The notes: generated from the sequence alone by a model not told the origin. 64,000 nucleotides of DNA from Phyto melanocephala (GCA_941918925.1 OW799233.1:137766223-137830222), one strand, 5' to 3'; positions 37,514-49,884 are shown, numbered from the stretch's first letter. Numbers and translations are program-made.

Positions 37514-38634
37514 GGGGTATCTTTTTCGGTATACCTTGTTTTTTTATATAACTATATTTTTACCATTAAATTGCTGATTATTTTTTAGTGAAGCCCTGCA
37601 ACATTGCAAAAGATTTTAAAATAACTTCTCAAACTATCCTCCACTAGCCGATGACCATCACTATATGAGCACAACTTAAAAATGTCCTGTACAATGTATG
37701 TAACTTCTTTGTTATCCATTCATTACATTACTAAACGCAGTCATTTAGTCAGTCAGCGAGTTTATGATTTTCACAAACAAACAGCAAAAAAAAAAACACT
37801 CAATAAGCAAAAGTTAATAAAGGAGGGGTATAACGACTGTCTTTTGAAAAAAAAAAAAAAACGTTTAAAATGAACTTAAATACATTGGAAGTTTGTATGA
37901 TTTTTTTATTATTATTGAGCTATTTAATGCCCTACCTGTATGATATGTTTGGAACAGGGTATGTAATTAATCGAATGTTATTTAATGGATAGTCGAATAG
38001 GATACTAAAGGATTTCTAGCGTGCAGGTGTTTTAAAAAAGAGAATAAAACTATTTGTGTATATTTGAATTTAAAAAACTTGTGTGAATTTTGTATATACA
38101 TATTAAGATATTGTTAAAATGATTACCGCAATTTTGCACGGTGCCACGGATTCAATAAATTTAATGGCTTTGCTGCATAAATCGTTCTAAATTATGTTTA
38201 CTTTTAGGCTATCGGTCAACTGCATGTTAAATATGTATTGGCTTTGTAAAAACCAAAAAAAAAATTGTTTGTTTTATTGCTGCCAACAATATTTTTTATC
38301 AAAAGAAAAAATTTGGTTTAGTTTCCTTTATAAGTATTTGCAAAGATTTAATAACAGAATAAAAAAGAAAACGTATTTTGTCACAACCATTCGCATCCTT
38401 ATGAAATATAAAAAATATGACTCCTTTAATATTTATACTACGTATAGAAAAATTTAAATTTTGTGTTGCCTGTAAATACCATGGGAAGAAATTCAATTCT
38501 GTATCTACAAAAAATATATAAAAATTACTAAATCAGTTAATTTTTCTTCTATGCTTGTTACCTTAAAATACTTCGAAAGTGTGGTGAATATCTTTGAATA
38601 AAAAGGTTAAAAAAATCCTTTTCAAACGAATCAA
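37514..38634. other. AT-rich intergenic DNA
   Basis: Homopolymer-derived short frames only; nothing supported. Confidence 0.5.
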
Positions 38635-39605
38635 AGGCTGTGCTACATTGTTAAATGTGGTATCATGGGAACCATATCAACAATGGGTATAGAGAATATA
38701 CCATCAATTCGGCTGTAAAAGATACAGGTAAAATTAAAGCGGTCACTGCGAGGACAATGGCTGGTAAATATGAATTATGGTAAGAATATGATTAAGTAAT
38801 CGATCTTTATAAGGACGAATCGAATATTGGTGATCAAACTGAAATAGGTTTGCAGAACAAAAGCCGAAATAGAGATAAACACTTTCGTGTACTAGATCAT
38901 AGTACTGATTTCCAGGCATTAAAAGGATAAAAGAGACTAATAACAATTTGTTTCTTTATGGATAGCCAATCAGTTATTTACACTCTAATTGTTGAATCTC
39001 GAAATTTCCTGCATTGCAAGAGTGAGATAAAATCGCATGCGAATTGTGGATGTCTAGAGACAATATGGATACCATGCCATTACGGTATAATTGGAAACGA
39101 GAAGGCCGACAAATTATCAAAAATGAGATAATTTTTGAAAACCATTTCCTTGGAAACTGCTAAACCCTTTTAGAGGTTCAAAAATTAATTTAAAGTTTGG
39201 TCGATGGAGGAACACATCAGAAAGTGGCAAAATATTGCTGTCGGTAAGGTGACCCAAGTCTTGGAAAATCGAAGGAGATTCTGAATTTAAGTAAACCAAC
39301 ACCTAGGAGACTTACTACAATAACAGGTCACATGGAGATAAGAACTCATTTAGCTCGGGACTGTCGGATGAAAAGACATGTGGAGCATACAAAGAAGAGA
39401 TGAGACTTTGGAACGTTTGGGTGTATTAGACCAGAGAACTATAACGTTGACCTAGACCTAGTTGATATATTAACGGAATTCGGATTATTGTTTATTAGGT
39501 GATTAATTTGCCTTTAGAGCGCACAACATACCAATTGGGCATACGTGTATACATGTCATGGGTTTAGGCTTTTAATGCCCCTCTTTTTAAACCTTACCTA
39601 TGTAT
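38635..39605 (+). pseudogene. LINE RNase H and 3'-end relic (I/LOA-type)
   Basis: Broken frames read RLCYIVKCGIMGTIST (the linker after reverse transcriptase), FMDSQSVIYTLIVESRNFL and TIWIPCHYGIIGNEKADKLS. The last is the RNase H signature H-x-G-x-x-G-N-E-x-A-D. The 3' part ends with GGGTTTAGGCTTTTAATGCC and a degenerate AACCTTACCTA tail. The same family in opposite orientation is at 54352-54998. Several stops and frameshifts make it inactive. Confidence 0.8.
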
Positions 39606-39733
39606 ATGAACTTGGTACTAAGATTAGTTTAACATTAACCGAAAAGTAAGCTTTTAAAGTTAAAGCATCAATTAACCAAGGCAACCTGTATTAATAAATT
39701 TATTAATTATTTATTATAAATTTATTTGTATAG

Positions 39734-40000
39734 ACAGTTTTTTCTATTGAGCTTGAGATCACTTTTCGTAATAAAAAATAGTTTTAATTTTATTTTCCGA
39801 TGTTTCGCTACCACATTGGGTAGCTTCTTCAGGGAAAGTTTTAACAATTAATAATTAAAATACTAGAATTGTTAAAAAACAAATTTAAAAAAAAACTTTC
39901 CCTGAAGAAGCTACCCAATGTGGTAGCGAAATATCGGAAACTAAAATTAAAACTATTTTCTATTAAGAAAAGTGATCTCAAGCTCAATAGAAAACACTGT
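39734..40000. mobile_element. 267-bp foldback element with ~109-bp arms
   Basis: The left arm 39734-39842 (TTCTATTGAGCTTGAGATCA ... GGTAGCTTCTTCAGGGAAAG) is matched by its reverse complement at 39891-40000, with about 50 bases of loop that can itself pair (AACAATT/AATTGTT). There is little room for anything but hairpin structure. A decayed relative is at 32015-32160. It lies about 950 bp upstream of the TMEM26 start codon. Confidence 0.85.
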
Positions 40001-40953
40001 TAATATAAATTAAAAAGATCGAAAACATTCATTTATTATATTTTTTTGTGTAGGTTTTAACGTAAAATAACATACATATATTTGTTCTCAAAAAGTTGTT
40101 AAACATAGAAAATGGCCGCCAAACATGGACTGTTGTGATTAAGAAACGCTGTTGTAAATATATTGATTTTCTAAATCAGCTCTAACTTTCTTTGGAGCTT
40201 AGACACAGACATTTTAATTTAATAAATTTAAACGTGTGTGTTTATTTTATCATGTTTTTGTGTGAATATTCGAATAAGAAAAACAAAAGGAACTTGTAAG
40301 TGCAAATAACTCTGTACTCCATCCCTATTCCCTCTTCCTCATAGCAAACTTTAGTTTGTACGTGTGGGAGCTGTCTAAGCTTGTATCGTAATAAAATTCT
40401 CAGTCCACAAATTTTGCTTTAACACAGCTAAACTAAGAAACCTTTAGCGCTTAATACTTAGGTTTTTTAAAATATTTTATTTGTAGAAATTTTCTTTTTA
40501 AGAGCAATGAATATAAATATTTTTTATAAATACTTCTTTTTAAATTCCTTACGCATATTTTTAACATATTGTTTCCAACATTAGAAAAATTATTTGCAAT
40601 TAAATATTCTTTGTTAACAAAAATTTGTAATCGAATATTTTTGCTATTAAAATTAAATATCTTTCAAATATCCACAGCACTTACTCTCATTTCAATTTGT
40701 GTTAATAATGAACTTTCCAAGTTAGATCCTGTGCTAAAAATTAATTTGACGATTAGTCTCTGCATTTAGTTGCGTTTTGTGATTCCTCGAGTAAAGTTCT
40801 TTTTCAATAAAAAAAAAATGTTAAAATAAAGTGAAAGTGATTAAAAAAAAATACACAAAAATCATCATCATGCTTTAAAAATTAAACTAATATATTTAAA
40901 AAAATTTAATTAATTTTATTTTTCAAAAATTATGAAATTGTATTTAAGCGAAA
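40001..40953 (+). other. TMEM26 upstream region / 5' UTR
   Basis: AT-rich with no mobile ends. A GC-richer pocket at about 40320-40440 (TGTACGTGTGGGAGCTG) could be near the promoter, but no TATA/Inr could be assigned. The 66-codon frame 40569-40769 has no motif. Confidence 0.35.
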
Positions 40954-43900
40954 ATGGCGAAAATTATTTCAACAATTAAAGCGACATTAACGCGTATAAT
41001 TTTTAGTGCCCATAGCATTATAGCGATATATCAAGTGGTCGATAATAAGAATGACATTATCTATTGGTCCCTGACAGCACCTTTACTTTTACTACTCTTT
41101 GAGGGTATATTCACCATTTTTATAAAAAAAACCCAGGAATGGAGATGGTAATTAATTTAGAAAAAAACTAATGGATTTAAACTATTTAAAAAAAAAAAAA
41201 CTTCCTTAAAGGTACAATTTTTTTCTGTAAAGTAAACAATCGGTTGACGTCATGTTTTTTTTTCAATTTTAGAGGGCTCTTATTACTTTTTTGATTATCA
41301 ATTTAGCGTTAAAAATCATATAAATTTCTAACCACCATTTCTAATACCTTCACTACTAAATAGATGAGACACTGAATGATTACATTTTGTCTTTTGTCTT
41401 TTTTTACTCTCTTAGAACGTATTAAAAAAAAAACAACAATGTTCATTAAAACGCACTTTCCAATCGCTGTCAATTCCTTAAAATTTAATTGAGTTTTGAT
41501 TTTGTTAACGAGGTCTATCTTTTTCTTAACTTTTATTTATTTTCCTTAAATGATTTTGTTTTCGTTTTTTTTCGCGATAGTTAAGGTTCATTGTTTGTAA
41601 ATAAGGTTTATTATTTATAGTAAAAGTTTAACGCGTTTATAAAATGTGTGGAATGATGTGTTAACTTTAATTATTTTCTATGGAATGTCATAATTCTCAT
41701 GACGTAGAATATTTTTCTTCCTGTACATGTATGGATTTTTTACTAGTTATCAGGTATCAATGTTCTTCCACGAAATCCATCAATCCATAATTAATATCAA
41801 AATCCATCCAGTACTTTATGTGCCAATCGAGCTAAGAAGGACAGACAAAAAAGTTTTTAATTAACTAGCCGCCCGTTACGTGCTTCGCTACGTATCAAGT
41901 GAAATAATAAAAAAATTTAATTGGAACATCAAAATCATTTATTCAAAAAAAAATTTATTTTATTTATTGCTAGATAACTGAAATTAAAAAAAAAGTAGCA
42001 AAATTATTTTTTCCCTCCGTTTTTTTAGTCCCTTTTGAATTTTTGTGATATCTTAATTTAGCCCAGAGATACTGAGTTACCTATTTTACTCGCTTTTATC
42101 CCTTTACACCGCCCAAAACACCATATTAAACAAAGAACTCTAACCTGCATTTATGAGCATTTTAGCGGAAGAAAAATGTCGTTTAAATATTTTTGTTCCG
42201 CTCATCCTTTTTACAGATAACTGATATTGAAAAAAAGTATCAAAATTATTTTTTTACCCATTTTATCACCGTGGAACACCAACTTCCAAAAAGTGCCATT
42301 AGCCTTCGAGGATCTTATTGAATTTTTATGCTACATGCATTAGGTCCGAAGATTTAATATTACCAATTTTACCCGTTTCTAACCCTTTTCCCCTTAAATT
42401 ACAACATTTCGAAAAAGTTGAAAAATTCATTATAGATTGTATTAAGGAGAGTAAAACTACGTTTTTATTTTTTTCCTATTGCTATCCCTCTTAAAGATAA
42501 ATGCTGTTCAAAAAAGTACCAAAACACAGTTTTTACCCGTTTTATCCCTTGAAACTCAAAACTTCCAAAAAGTACCAGACACCTATCCAATTATTTTTAA
42601 CAGGCTCTTTGGTCCTTTATGAGTTTTTGTGTTATCTTTATTAAGCCCGGAGATACTGAGTTACCGATTTTACTCTTTTTTTACCCGTACATCGCTCGAC
42701 GGATTTTGTGCAAACATCACATAAAACATGAAGTAAATAGTCCTAACAAAGCCTAAGCATTTGGTTCGGATAGGTGAGCCCGTTCTTAAGTTATAAAATT
42801 ACAACGAAATGTGGCATTGATTTTTATATATACAGATGTTTTGTATTCTAGATCATTGACTGTATATACCGCCACCAATTTATAACAAGTTTGTACCAAC
42901 GTGTAATGACAATTATTGACTATTCTATGGTGCAACTGTGACCAAAACTTATTTAGGAAATCGATAATTTTAACTAAAAAATTACATTTTTTACCAAAAA
43001 AAAATTTTTCTCCGATATGTTTGTCGGTAACTGAACCATGATTTTCTGCAAGTGTAACCAAAGGTTAATGTTTTATATATATGTAACAAGTGTTACAAGA
43101 AGTTTTATAGAAGCTATAAAAATTTGATTTTGTTTTTGTGTTCTTTTGTCCATATCTCAGCTTGTAGTGTGCTGATTTTAAATAGCAAAATTATCGACAG
43201 CATATTTGATAAAATGATGCCTTATAAGACTCTGAAGTGTAAGTGGAGGCTTCAAAAAGTTAATTACACACGGACAGACGGACTTGATTTAATTAAATTC
43301 TCTATCTATAAGGATTTAGATTAAATATACTTTATAGGCTCTAAAAAGAATATTGTAGAAATTTAAAATGGAATGATTATTTTATAAATATCCACCAGTA
43401 TCAACTGATTTTGCAATTTAATTAAGCAAAATTAAGAATTAAGATAATTTTTAATTAAATGAACATTCAATTATTAGAACAAAACTTATTACAATTTAGA
43501 GGTTACGTTTTTGTTAAATATTTATCTAATGCGAACATATCTTTAGTCTGTTGTCCACAAAGCACAGCATACATACCTGAAATCTTCTTTTTTATGTAAG
43601 GCCAATTTTTTTGGAAACAAAAAATATTTTGCTAGATTTAGATCTCTATTTCTGAAAAAAGCAGTTTTAAGCAAAACCATCTTGCGATTGGAGATAGAAC
43701 ATTATTATTTTTAAATAAATAACTATCTGTTAACTCTTTTCTCTTTATGCGATTTGATGTGTCATATGTAAGTTTTGGAACTTCATGTTGCCTTAGTTTT
43801 GCTTAGTTTTGTTGATACATATTGTTTTTGCAAAACTAGTGCTTAAGGTGTATATACCATATAAAACAAAAACAAAACAAAGAGAGTAAAACTTGAAAAA

Positions 43901-46900
43901 TTATTGTCGGCGTATAAGTAATATTATTTAGCTAACAAGCACTTGGTGGAAATAAAAATATTGTTATAAATTTTGAACTGAATAAAATTTGATGTGAATG
44001 TTTCTACTAGCAACAACAACAAATAAAGCGTGATATTTTTAAGCGTAGTTTTTTTTTTAATCTAAAAAAACACTTAGATTTTAATCATATATTCAAAATT
44101 TGTATTGGAATCGATAAATTTGTCTTTGCCATTTACTTTTTAAAAATAACTTCATGTTAATGTTGCTCGCGACTCCGGATCCAATTTCGCACCACTTTTT
44201 CGAGCATTACGGCCTGTATTCCATGAATAACACGTGTTGTGTTATACTTTAAGGATTCAATCGTATTTGGCTTGTCCACATAGACCAACGACTTTACATA
44301 ACCCCACAAGAAATAGTCAAAAAGGCGTCAAATCACATGATCTTGGCGGCCAACTCACAGGGCCATTTTGAGAGATGAACTGCTTACCAGATTCATTCTT
44401 CAATATGTCCATTATTTCACGAGCTGTGTGGCATGTGACACCGTCTTGTTGAATCCACATATCAACCAAGTCCAACTCAGCCAATTGGGGCAAAAAAAAA
44501 GTCGCGTATCATGGCTCGATATCGTTCGCCGTTGACGGTAACGTTTCTTCCACGGTCGTCTTTAAATAAAAATTTACCGATGATGCCACCAGCCCATAAA
44601 CCACACCAAACTGTCGTTTTTCGAGATGCATCGGTAACTCGTGTACGTCATGTGGCTGTTCTTCACCCCAGATGCGACAGTTTTACTTGTTTATGTATCC
44701 ATTTAGCTAGAAATGAGCCTTATCGCTGAACACAATTTTTCGATAAAACAGTGGATTCCATCGTGCTGTTGTATGGCCCATTCACCGAAAATTCGACGTT
44801 TTGGTAGGTCATTCGTTTCTCCAAGATGAAATGAAAGAGTATACTGAACACTTTTCACTTTCACAGATGTAGTTTGGACACAATTACCAACCAGTGCTAC
44901 CAGCCCGAAAAACTTGTTTCAGAAAAAATTTCCCTTTAGATAAACCGTTTTTAAAATTGTAAAATTTAATCGCAGATTTCTAAAATTTTCAACGAAAAGG
45001 ATATATGCATGAATTTCAAAATTTCAGAATAGCGTCCATATACGGAGAATTACTACAAAGTTTCAAAATATTTTCTCGTATTTTACGTATTTTTAATAAG
45101 CTGCCAGTTGAAATTGGTAACAAATGACTTACGATAGATTCTACATGTCCCGGTTTTAGTACAACATCATTGTGAGTAAACAGTTATTGAGTTTTGAAGA
45201 GCATTCCACATTGTTAACAGATTTGATGTTCTGAGTATTAGAGTCTGTAAGGAACTTGCTGCTATATGTCTGAAGATTTTGTGCGGATCGCAAAAGGGAG
45301 AACATTTTGTTTTAATAATAGAATATTGCAAATAACTGACACTAAACCGCTAGTTATAAACAAGTCATAAAAATTATGTTAGTTATTATTGTTATTCATT
45401 TAAGAGCTCTTCATTCTATTTTTAAGGTTTTGTCCTTCAGTTTTCCTGTATTTAGCCAGTATTGTACCAGCAATATGGCTTTTAGAATTCGACAAAGTCG
45501 AGCGACGTTTGCATGGTCTAAGAAGTTCAGAGTCCAATGATAACGACGATTCGACCATAACGGATGTGCTGGGTGTGCCAAAGATTAACAAAGACACTTG
45601 GATAACATTAATTGAACAGTTTTTAATGTTAATACTCATAGTGGGTAGATGGATGTTGCCTAAGGGGGACTTGACGAGAGATCAACTAAGTCAATTGTTG
45701 TTGGTATATATAGGTAAAATTCGATTTTATGTAGGAAATAAATATGTATATACATACATATGTACATATGTATTTGTAGTAATTTTAATAAAATATAATT
45801 TAACCAACTAGGTACCGCTGCTGATATTATAGAATTTTTTGATTCATACAAAGATGAATCGATAGCGAAAATACCTTTGTTGGTGTATTTAACTTTGGGC
45901 ATATGGTCCTGGAGTCTATTGCAATTTACCATAGTTTTGTCAGCCACTAGGGCACGCAGATCACGTGGTGGTGGTTCAAATCATAAGAACGAGTAAGTAA
46001 TTATATGTTAAAATAAAATTGTATAATAAAGTTAAGTAAAATTACATATTTTGTTTGTTTGTAGACCTCCGACCGATTGTTGCAATAATTGTTGTTGCGG
46101 CATTGATGTGTGGGGCATTGTACTTAACGTCATATTGCAGGATGCGCCATTTCTAACATTTCGTTTGCTCATCATTTTTCAATACGATATTATCAGTTAT
46201 ATGAATGTTTTCTTTACTTGTAAGTTATAAAATTTAGATTTGCTTAATATTTCTGTTGTACAAAAAAGGGTGTCTCAGTAAAAATGCAGTTTTTAAAATT
46301 TGTGTCATTGTTTTGTGCAAGTGACAACTCTGAAACTAAAAAGCTGTCACTAATTTATTTCCGATAATTAAGAACAATGCTTTATAATTGTGAAAACTTT
46401 TTACAATATTTGTAAAAGTTATGCTGAGACTGCCTGCAGACTTCATAGAATTTTCAGTCGAGAAAGTGCAAATGATGTGTTAACTTTCAAAGAGTGGTCA
46501 ACAAATTTTTCAAAAGACCTCCACCCTCATGCGTACAAAATTCAAACCAGCAGACTACAGAAAACAATGGCAATGCGTTTAATGGATATTGCAGCAAAGT
46601 GAAGTCAATTAAAATTTTTCGAAAAACATTATCTTCTCCCATGAAGCGCATATTCATCTGAATGACTTCGTGAATACACAAGATTGTCGAATTTGGGGTG
46701 CAAATTTTGGACAGATGACGTGAGTGGGCCTTACTTTTTTTAAATGAGTCGGAAATTTCAGTGATTGTGGAGTTCTTGCAGCCTTAACTGGACGGCATGG
46801 ATCTGGATGACATGTGGTCACCTGAAACACCACTGTTGAAATAATTTAATTATTGCAGCAACGATTTTCAGAACAAATTATTTCAAAACATCTAATATCA

Positions 46901-48000
46901 ATTGGCCACCAAGATCATGTTATTGAAAGCCGTGTGATTTTTTTCTTGGGATTTTATGAAATCTCGGCTTTATGCGAATAAACCAGAAATAATTCCGGAG
47001 CCCAAATCCATGATTCAATGCATCAGGGATGAGAAACTGCCTCATCTCTGTTAAGAAATACGTGTTTTTATTTTGAAATTAAAAAGTGTGTTCCTACTGA
47101 GACACCCTTTATTAAATACTTTGCATGTATTTTATAATTTCAGGTAAAAATTCTCTGGTGATTGTTTTACAATTGTACCGTTTGTACGTTGTAAATGCTG
47201 AATTTTGGAAAAATCGCCGAGAACAAAAAGTTGCTTCCAAGCAACGTCAATACAAATCAAAACGTCGCAATAATGATGATCCAAATGGTATTTATATGAT
47301 CTCATCGGATCGTGGAACTGAAATGAGAAGAAAGATTAAGAGGTATTAAAACGTAATTATTTAAAAGTTTTAAGAGATCTTTTTACACATTGTTTCTTTC
47401 AGAGCTAAAGAATATTCAGACGATGAAGTTGTCTATAAAAAGAAAGCCAAAAAAGATAAGTAAGTTTTGTTAAAAATTTAATTCTATGAAATCATAACAA
47501 GAATTACAATTCTCAAATTACAGGAGTAAAAAACGCAAACGTAAGGATACTGGCTATTCTACAGCTAGTTCGCAAAATCTTTACTCCACTAAAGTTGCGC
47601 AGGAGAAGGGATCTCGAAGAAAGGATAAAAAGGGAAAGAAAAGTAAAAGAGATCGCAGTAAATCGCCATGTAGTAGTGATATTGTAGAAGCACGAAAGTC
47701 CAAACATGCCAAAAAGTCTGATAAATCAGAAAAGAAGTAGGTATTCTGATAATAAACTTGTGCACTACATCTAGAATTAACACAATAAATTCATTTTTAA
47801 AATTTAGAAAATCTAAACGAATTGAAGCCGTTATCGAAGAATCTAGTAGTTCCAGCAGTACATCGGATTCTAGCAACTCTACTCTACCCAGTTATGAAGT
47901 CATTAATGAAAAAAAATCCAAATCGAAACGACGCAAACACAATTCGAGTTCCTCGTCAACATCAACGGATTGTTCTGATAATTCAACTTCGGATTCTTAA
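40954..48000 (+). CDS. TMEM26: TMEM26-family multipass membrane protein, 8 coding exons
   Basis: Exons: 40954-41147, 45427-45713, 45812-45992, 46065-46219, 47144-47342, 47403-47459, 47524-47736 and 47808-48000. All junctions are GT-AG, phases agree at each join, and the sum is 1,479 nt (492 residues plus stop). Segments in the order of vertebrate TMEM26: IIFSAHSIIAIYQVV; YWSLTAPLLLLLFEGIFTIF; WRWFCPSVFLYLASIVPAIW followed by LLEF; QFLMLILIVGRWMLPKGDLT followed by RDQLSQLLLVYIGTAADIIE; VYLTLGIWSWSLLQFTIVL; WGIVLNVILQDAPFLTFRLL; and FFTCKNSLVIVLQLYRLYVV. About eight membrane helices are predicted within residues 1-300. The remaining roughly 190 residues are a charged tail with Lys/Arg clusters and Ser runs (EESSSSSSTSDSSNST) not found in the human protein as I recall it. 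Cellular function is poorly known. Introns 1 and 4 carry mobile elements. Exons 6-8 rest on splice signals and phase only. Confidence 0.92.
41868..42845 (+). repeat. Dispersed repeat in TMEM26 intron 1 (CTAGCCGCCCGTTACGTGCT type)
   Basis: Starts ACTAGCCGCCCGTTACGTGC and TTCGCTACG, and ends with GGTTCGGATAGGTGAGCCCG, TTCTTAAGTTATAA and TTTTTATATATACAG. Inside, a block with GAGATACTGAGTTACC...TTTTA(C)TC recurs about three times (near 42065, 42345 and 42650). I recall similar start and end phrases from dispersed repeats of many insect genomes, but the class is uncertain. Confidence 0.55.
43100..43390 (+). repeat. Degenerate dispersed repeat family A copy in TMEM26 intron 1
   Basis: Shares ordered words with family A: CATATCTCAG, GGCTTCAAAAAGTTAATTAC, ACACGGACAGACGGAC, CTATCTATAAGG, ATACTTTATAGGCTC and TGTAGAAATTTAAAATGGAA. 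Both terminal hairpins are lost. Confidence 0.6.
44163..44800 (-). pseudogene. mariner-like transposase relic in TMEM26 intron 1
   Basis: Read on the minus strand: RKIVFSDKAHF, LNGYINK.NCRIWGEE, an interrupted middle, VDMWIQQDGVTCHTAREIMD, then QNGPVSWPPRSCDLTPF and VVRNWIR. These are the catalytic blocks of the same Tc1/mariner-type family as 57412-58046. Stops and frameshifts are frequent, so it is an old copy. It is antisense to TMEM26. Confidence 0.85.
46265..47110 (+). mobile_element. Decayed mariner-like element in TMEM26 intron 4
   Basis: The terminal inverted repeats AAAGGGTGTCTCAGTA and TACTGAGACACCCTTT are perfect over 16 bases. The interior holds broken transposase-like pieces: FYNICKSYAETACRLHRIFS near the start, MDLDDMWSPETPLL near 46797, and KSRLYANKPEIIPEPKSMIQ near 46960, the last matching the family's C-terminal KD.VYADKPQTID region. 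The 70-codon frame at 46390-46602 is part of this relic and not a host gene. Confidence 0.78.
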
Positions 48001-48112
48001 AAAAAAAACAAAACTTGTCTTAAGGTTACTTTCTAAATGAGAGTTTCTTTTATCAAACTAAAAATTTTGTATTGGAAAAAATCTCTTTTAAAATTGGAGA
48101 TTTAAATTTGTC
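48001..48112 (+). other. TMEM26 proximal 3' UTR without polyadenylation signal
   Basis: No AATAAA or ATTAAA occurs between the stop codon and the flanking direct repeat of the palindrome that follows. The nearest AATAAA lies inside the palindrome near 48288. Confidence 0.55.
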
Positions 48113-48127
48113 ATATAAATCGTAAAC
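48113..48127. repeat. Left 15-bp direct repeat flanking the large palindrome
   Basis: ATATAAATCGTAAAC, identical to 49885-49899. Interpreted as a target-site duplication. Confidence 0.75.
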
Positions 48128-49884
48128 ATTTAATAATATTTATTTGGTTGTTGGGTTTAAGCTGGTTTATATGCATTTCACTGGTGCTTATGCCAGATCA
48201 TCAGTAAACCTTTACCCAAATTCTTGAAAAAGTTTAAAATGTTATAAGTTATATTTTCAAATTCTCATTAACAAAATGAGAATTCAAAAATAAAACAAAA
48301 AACTATAAAAAACTTTTTCAAAAACCCAACCAACAATTTTTCAATTTTAATTTATTTTATTTTTCTAATCCCCTCTGCATTTGGCTAACCGTTGGTTAAC
48401 ACTAAATGCCTAGAGGGACAACCGAAAAATAAAATCTTCTTTTATTATATATTTACTAAATTATTCGGGATATGCTCCCTTAATTTTTCAATAATATTTA
48501 TTTGGTTGTTGGGTTTAAGCTGGTTTATATGCATTTCACTGGTGCTTATGCCAGATCATCAGTAAACCTTTACCCAAATTCTTGAAAAAGTTTAAAATGT
48601 TATAAGTTATATTTTCAAATTCTCATTAACAAAATGAGAATTCAAAAATAAAACAAAAAACTATAAAAAACTTTTTCAAAAACCCAACCAACAATTTTTC
48701 AATTTTAATTTATTTTATTTTTCTAATCCCCTCTGCATTTGGCTAACCGTTGGTTAACACTAAATGCCTAGAGGGACAACCGAAAAATAAAATCTTCTTT
48801 TATTATATATTTACTAAATTATTCGGGATATGCTCCCTTAATTTTTCAATAATATTTATTTGGTTGTTGGGTTTAAGCTGGTTTATATGCATTTCACTGG
48901 TGCTTATGCCAGATCATCAGTAAACCTTTACCCAAATTCTTGAAAAAGTTTTTTATAGTTTTTTGTTTTATTTTTGAATTCTCATTTTGTTAATGAGAAT
49001 TTGAAAATATAACTTATAACATTTTAAACTTTTTCAAGAATTTGGGTAAAGGTTTACTGATGATCTGGCATAAGCACCAGTGAAATGCATATAAACCAGC
49101 TTAAACCCAACAACCAAATAAATATTATTGAAAAATTAAGGGAGCATATCCCGAATAATTTAGTAAATATATAATAAAAGAAGATTTTATTTTTCGGTTG
49201 TCCCTCTAGGCATTTAGTGTTAACCAACGGTTAGCCAAATGCAGAGGGGATTAGAAAAATAAAATAAATTAAAATTGAAAAATTGTTGGTTGGGTTTTTG
49301 AAAAAGTTTTTTATAGTTTTTTGTTTTATTTTTGAATTCTCATTTTGTTAATGAGAATTTGAAAATATAACTTATAACATTTTAAACTTTTTCAAGAATT
49401 TGGGTAAAGGTTTACTGATGATCTGGCATAAGCACCAGTGAAATGCATATAAACCAGCTTAAACCCAACAACCAAATAAATATTATTGAAAAATTAAGGG
49501 AGCATATCCCGAATAATTTAGTAAATATATAATAAAAGAAGATTTTATTTTTCGGTTGTCCCTCTAGGCATTTAGTGTTAACCAACGGTTAGCCAAATGC
49601 AGAGGGGATTAGAAAAATAAAATAAATTAAAATTGAAAAATTGTTGGTTGGGTTTTTGAAAAAGTTTTTTATAGTTTTTTGTTTTATTTTTGAATTCTCA
49701 TTTTGTTAATGAGAATTTGAAAATATAACTTATAACATTTTAAACTTTTTCAAGAATTTGGGTAAAGGTTTACTGATGATCTGGCATAAGCACCAGTGAA
49801 ATGCATATAAACCAGCTTAAACCCAACAACCAAATAAATATTATTGAAAAATTAAGGGAGCATATCCCGAATAATTTAGTAAAT
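48128..49884. mobile_element. 1.76-kb palindrome built from five or more 358-bp units
   Basis: The left half holds two full direct copies plus a partial third of a 358-bp unit (starts at 48132, 48490 and 48848; recognisable by TGGTTGTTGGGTTTAAGCTG and CCTCTGCATTTGGCTAACCG). At about 48951 the sequence flips: the right half is the reverse complement, again two units plus a partial. Arms of about 820 bp (48132-48951 and 49028-49845) surround a 76-base centre that is itself the unit's central segment in inverted orientation between short GAAAAAGTT/AACTTTTTC repeats. The copies look almost identical. No coding sequence. It begins 127 bases after the TMEM26 stop codon. Confidence 0.9.

Noticed and set aside
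46390..46602. 70-codon frame in TMEM26 intron 4 considered as a nested gene
   Set aside because: It lies between the inverted ends of the mariner-like element and reads as its decayed transposase.
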